Source of the DNA: Acidobacteriaceae bacterium
GTDB lineage: Bacteria > Acidobacteriota > Terriglobia > Terriglobales > Acidobacteriaceae
Direction of reading: 5' to 3'
Length of the DNA: 10,279 nucleotides
Assembly: GCA_030049955.1 (NCBI GenBank)
Contig: JASIJX010000560.1
Coordinates: 1-10,279, forward strand
The translations under genes were made by a program, and so were the position numbers. This document shows positions 7,504-10,279 of the stretch, in pieces. The notes beneath the pieces were generated by a model, which did no database searches, was not told where the DNA came from, and saw nothing but the letters and a program-made list of their open reading frames with translations. How positions within the stretch are numbered: the stretch's first letter is position 1; each line of letters opens with the position of its first letter.

Positions 7504-7753
7504 CTCCGTGGTTCTCCAAACCTCATTTTACCGATTAGACAACCGATCGCACCTGAAATGGAGTTGGCTGCCGTTTTTCTCTACCGTCCCGGCCTTATGC
7601 AGCTCTTCGGTGGAGGTGCGAAATCGTTCTTGTCGAGGCAAGCAATTGAAAAGTGAGCTGCTTTTGCAGCTCTCATGGCGCCTCCTCGCTTCGTTTGCGC
7701 CTTGTGCGTCTAGCTTGCGGTATAGCGCGTAAATCCTGGAGAATAAGAGGATC
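7504..7753. promoter_or_regulatory. Divergent wzz / export-gene control region
   Basis: This 250-bp stretch separates the start codons of wzz (minus) and the export gene (plus), so it should hold both promoters. It contains a perfect 7-bp inverted repeat at 7655-7672. Just before the plus-strand ATG it has GGAG (7738-7741) and AAGAGG (7745-7750). A TATAGC at 7723-7728 is a weak -10 candidate without a clear -35, and no convincing promoter pair is visible for wzz. Confidence 0.5.
7655..7672. repeat. Perfect 7-bp hairpin in the wzz/export divergent region
   Basis: The arms GAGCTGC (7655-7661) and GCAGCTC (7666-7672) flank a TTTT loop. The site lies about 80 bp upstream of the export gene ATG and about 150 bp upstream of wzz. 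There is no T-run after it, so it is probably not a terminator. It may be an operator or a leader RNA hairpin; this is inference. Confidence 0.4.
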
Positions 7754-10279
7754 ATGGCCAATCGCTTTGCGCTGCTGCCTGCTCTGGTTTTCCTCACCGT
7801 GTCCCCGCTTCTCTGCGGTCAAATTCCTGTCGAAACCGGCGCAGTACCAGGTCAGCAGGGCGCGTCGTCTGGGTGTAACAATCCACTCCTGGCCCCAGGC
7901 GAAGACTGTTCGCAGAGCCAGCAGTCGACAAGCAGTGTGGCGGGTGGCGGAAGCGGCGGCCTTCCCGTTCCTGCCTCACTGGGCTACGTTCCGTCGGATA
8001 CCTCAAACCCGATTGCTAGTTCCTACGAGGACGGGGTACAGGCCGGCGAGCGTTGGCAGCAACAACCGCTTCCGCCTGACCTTCCCACGGAATTTCAGAA
8101 ATTCGTTGCCGAAACAACAGGCAAATTTCTTCCCCTTTATGGCGAAGACCTGTTTCGCCGCGTACCCTCTACGTTTGCGCCCAGCGATCAGGCGCCTGTG
8201 CCACCGGAATATGTAATCGGGCCGGATGACGAGTTGCGGGTTCGCATCTGGGGCCAGGTCAACTTTGGCGGAAACCTGCGCGTTGACCGTTCGGGTAACA
8301 TCTATCTCCCCCAAGTCGGCACCATTCAGGTTGCAGGGCTGCCCTTTTCCGCCCTCGATCAGCGACTGCGTTCGGCGGTCTCGAGGTTATACCGCAATTT
8401 CGACCTTTCGGTCGATATCGGACGGATTCGATCCATCCAGGTCTATCTGTCGGGGCAGGCGCGGCGGCCGGGTGCTTACACCATCAGTTCGCTTAGCTCG
8501 CTGGTGGATGCCTTGTTCACCAGCGGTGGCCCATCTCCGCAGGGATCGCTCCGTCACATCTTGCTCAAGCGCCAGGGACAAACCGTTACGGATTTCGATC
8601 TCTACGCTTTGCTCATTCACGGGGATAAATCCAAGGATGTGCGGCTCCTTCCGGAAGACGTAATCTACATCCCGCCGGCTGGGCCGGAGGTAGCAATTAC
8701 CGGCAGCGTGAGGAATCCCGCAATCTATGAGTTGAGCGGCGCAGAAACGATCGGCGACCTGATTGAAATGGCCGGGAAAACCACTGCGATCGCTTCGGAC
8801 TCCCGCATTTCACTCGAACGCATAGACCAGCACCACCTGCGAGACGTAGTGAATGTCGCTTTCAACCCAGAAGGTTTCGCAACCCCTCTCGCCGATGGCG
8901 ATATTCTGCGCGTCGAGTCGATCCTGCCGGCCTACGAAAAGACCGTTACTTTGCGTGGCAATGTCGCCAATCCCGGTCGCTTTAGCTGGCATCCCGGCAT
9001 GCGATTGAGCGATCTGATTCCGGACCAGGATTCGCTGGAGAGCCGCGACTACTGGTGGAAGCGCAGTCACCTTGGCTTGCCCACCCCGGAGTTCGAGCCG
9101 GAAATCTCCACTTTAGGCGAATCTCTTCAGCCAGCCAAGGCCACGTCGGGTTTAGGCGAATCTCCTCAGCCAGCCAAGGCCACGTCGGACGAAATGACGA
9201 ACTCCGCCATGCAGGCGGACGTAACGAGTGCTCTCACACCGAGGAACCAGGGCCAGGATGTCAGAGAAGCTTCCCAGGACGCCTCCGAAGCCGAAGCCAG
9301 AACACCGAATGAGCGGGGCGCGAACGCTACCATCGCCACGGAGGCCGTACGTAACCCCTTGATGCCGCGAACCCGAGTGCAGATGCCCGAGGGACAAATC
9401 GACTGGGATTATGCGGTCATCGAGCGCACCGACCCAGAAACACTCAAGCCGTCCCTCGTTCCGTTCGATCTGGGAAAACTGGTCCTCACTCACGACCCTT
9501 CGGCAAACTTGCCGCTGGAGCCAGGCGACATAGTCACCATCTTTTCCCAGTCCGACATTCGCGTGCCTCTCGACCAGCAGGTCAAATACATTGATTTGGA
9601 AGGCGAGTTCGTTCACCCAGGCTTCTACAGCATTTCGCCGGGAGAAACCCTGCGGGATGTCGTGCGCCGCGCTGGCGGCCTCACCTCTCGGGCTTACCTC
9701 TACGGGTCGGAGTTCACCAGGGAATCGACCCGCATTCTCCAGCAGCAGCGGCTAGACGATTATACGCGCAGCTTGGGTCTGGAAGCGGAACGCGGCACAC
9801 AGGCGCTGGCGATGACATCTACGAGCACTGGCTCTGCAAGCGCGGATGTGGCGGCTTCCCAGCTAATGACCCAGCAGATGTTATCTCGGCTCAGCCAGAT
9901 CAGGGCTACCGGACGTATCGTGTTGCAGTTTCGCCCCACCAGCTCAAGCATTAACGACATTCCTGAGCTGAGTCTTGAAAACGGGGATAAATTCATTGTT
10001 CCGTTTGCGCCTGCCAGTATTAACGTCGTCGGCTCTGTGTACGACCAGAATTCATACGTGTTTCAACAGGGACGGACTCTGGGCTACTATGTGCAACTAG
10101 CGGGCGGTCCAAACCGCAATGCCGATTGGCATCACGCCTTCTTAATCCGCGCCGACGGCTCAGTCATCAGCCGCAAGCGCACCCAGGGTTCTGGCTTCTG
10201 GAAGGAGTCGTTTAACGACGTGCGACTCAACCCTGGCGATACCATCGTGGTGCCAGAAAAGACGCTCCGTCCAACCGCG
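7754..10279 (+). CDS. Wza-type polysaccharide export protein with about five SLBB domains (3' end outside window)
   Basis: The frame is open from the ATG at 7754 to the last base of the window (842 codons, no stop), so the gene is partial at its 3' end. An N-terminal signal peptide (about 1-22, ALLPALVFLTVSPLL) indicates export. C21 lacks a proper lipobox (LLC), so lipidation as in Wza is doubtful. A Cys pair (C41, C52) follows. The Poly_export domain begins at YVIGPDDELRVRIWG (153-167). SLBB-like repeats start near 228 (VYLSGQARRPGAYTI), 313 (VAITGSVRNPAIYEL), 396 (KTVTLRGNVANPGRFSW), 612 (YIDLEGEFVHPGFYSI) and 756 (INVVGSVYDQNSYVF). A hydrophilic linker of roughly 100 residues (about 446-548) precedes IDWDYAVIER and carries a 13-residue tandem duplication. 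The protein should form the periplasm-spanning outer-membrane channel for the polymer made by the Wzy/Wzz pair. It is far longer than E. coli Wza (about 380 residues), as is common for multi-SLBB exporters. Confidence 0.92.
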   Translation, partial: MANRFALLPALVFLTVSPLLCGQIPVETGAVPGQQGASSGCNNPLLAPGEDCSQSQQSTSSVAGGGSGGLPVPASLGYVPSDTSNPIASSYEDGVQAGERWQQQPLPPDLPTEFQKFVAETTGKFLPLYGEDLFRRVPSTFAPSDQAPVPPEYVIGPDDELRVRIWGQVNFGGNLRVDRSGNIYLPQVGTIQVAGLPFSALDQRLRSAVSRLYRNFDLSVDIGRIRSIQVYLSGQARRPGAYTISSLSSLVDALFTSGGPSPQGSLRHILLKRQGQTVTDFDLYALLIHGDKSKDVRLLPEDVIYIPPAGPEVAITGSVRNPAIYELSGAETIGDLIEMAGKTTAIASDSRISLERIDQHHLRDVVNVAFNPEGFATPLADGDILRVESILPAYEKTVTLRGNVANPGRFSWHPGMRLSDLIPDQDSLESRDYWWKRSHLGLPTPEFEPEISTLGESLQPAKATSGLGESPQPAKATSDEMTNSAMQADVTSALTPRNQGQDVREASQDASEAEARTPNERGANATIATEAVRNPLMPRTRVQMPEGQIDWDYAVIERTDPETLKPSLVPFDLGKLVLTHDPSANLPLEPGDIVTIFSQSDIRVPLDQQVKYIDLEGEFVHPGFYSISPGETLRDVVRRAGGLTSRAYLYGSEFTRESTRILQQQRLDDYTRSLGLEAERGTQALAMTSTSTGSASADVAASQLMTQQMLSRLSQIRATGRIVLQFRPTSSSINDIPELSLENGDKFIVPFAPASINVVGSVYDQNSYVFQQGRTLGYYVQLAGGPNRNADWHHAFLIRADGSVISRKRTQGSGFWKESFNDVRLNPGDTIVVPEKTLRPTA
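9112..9188 (+). repeat. In-frame 39-bp tandem duplication in the export gene
   Basis: Two copies with a 39-bp period (9112-9149 and 9151-9188) match over 38 bases with a single T/C difference (9126 versus 9165). They encode LGESLQPAKATSG followed by LGESPQPAKATSD from residue 454, inside the hydrophilic linker between the third and fourth SLBB repeats. The high identity points to a recent, frame-preserving duplication. Confidence 0.9.

Noticed and set aside
7814..7819. Cys21 of the export protein as a lipoprotein attachment site, as in Wza.
   Set aside because: The residues before the cysteine (SPLLC) do not fit the lipobox, which needs a small residue at -1; ordinary signal peptidase cleavage is more likely.
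9055..9312. A plus-strand frame with two copies of FRRISSASQGHVG, looking like a repeat protein.
   Set aside because: The repeat is simply the 39-bp tandem duplication of the export gene read in another frame.
1..10279. CRISPR array, tRNA, insertion sequence or toxin-antitoxin pair.
   Set aside because: No regularly spaced repeats, tRNA-like cloverleaf, transposase motifs or paired small genes were seen on reading both strands.

Overview
The window looks like part of a bacterial exopolysaccharide / O-antigen-type polysaccharide locus, on moderately GC-rich DNA. The style of the proteins points tentatively to a Gram-negative soil bacterium, possibly an Acidobacteriota member. The main pointer is the very long SLBB-rich outer-membrane export protein, whose pre-domain ends in PSTFAP...VPPEYVIGPDDE. 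No rRNA or other phylogenetic marker is present, so the assignment is an inference from protein style only.

Layout from left to right. (1) A minus-strand class I SAM-dependent methyltransferase (23-688). (2) A 508-bp gene-free divergent region holding a perfect 8-bp inverted repeat and a consensus-like TATAAT upstream of the next operon. (3) A plus-strand pair, gmd and fcl (1197-3262), overlapping by one base, which makes GDP-L-fucose from GDP-D-mannose. (4) A stretch of about 560 bp (3263-3827) with no intact gene. It holds a strong hairpin and the N-terminal stump of a decayed family 2 glycosyltransferase. (5) An intact plus-strand family 2 glycosyltransferase (3828-4691). (6) Tail to tail with it, a minus-strand pair: a Wzy/O-antigen-ligase-like polytopic membrane protein (stop at 4716) and a Wzz/GNVR chain-length determinant (6259-7503). 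(7) Divergent from wzz across a 250-bp intergenic region, a very long Wza-type polysaccharide export protein (7754 to beyond the window). It reads open for 842 codons to the last base and has a signal peptide, one Poly_export domain and about five SLBB repeats.

Together the genes fit a Wzx/Wzy-type pathway. Gmd and Fcl supply the GDP-fucose donor, and the glycosyltransferase (formerly perhaps two) builds the repeat unit on a lipid carrier. The methyltransferase may modify a sugar or lipid intermediate. The Wzy-like protein polymerises, Wzz sets chain length, and the SLBB protein forms the outer-membrane exit channel. A flippase (Wzx), a priming sugar-phosphate transferase and a BY-kinase are not in this window.

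Most of the content is a recognisable polysaccharide system, and I do not see an undescribed multi-gene system. The items most worth a second look are the glycosyltransferase relic, the linker with an in-frame 39-bp tandem duplication inside the export protein, and three hairpins in intergenic DNA.
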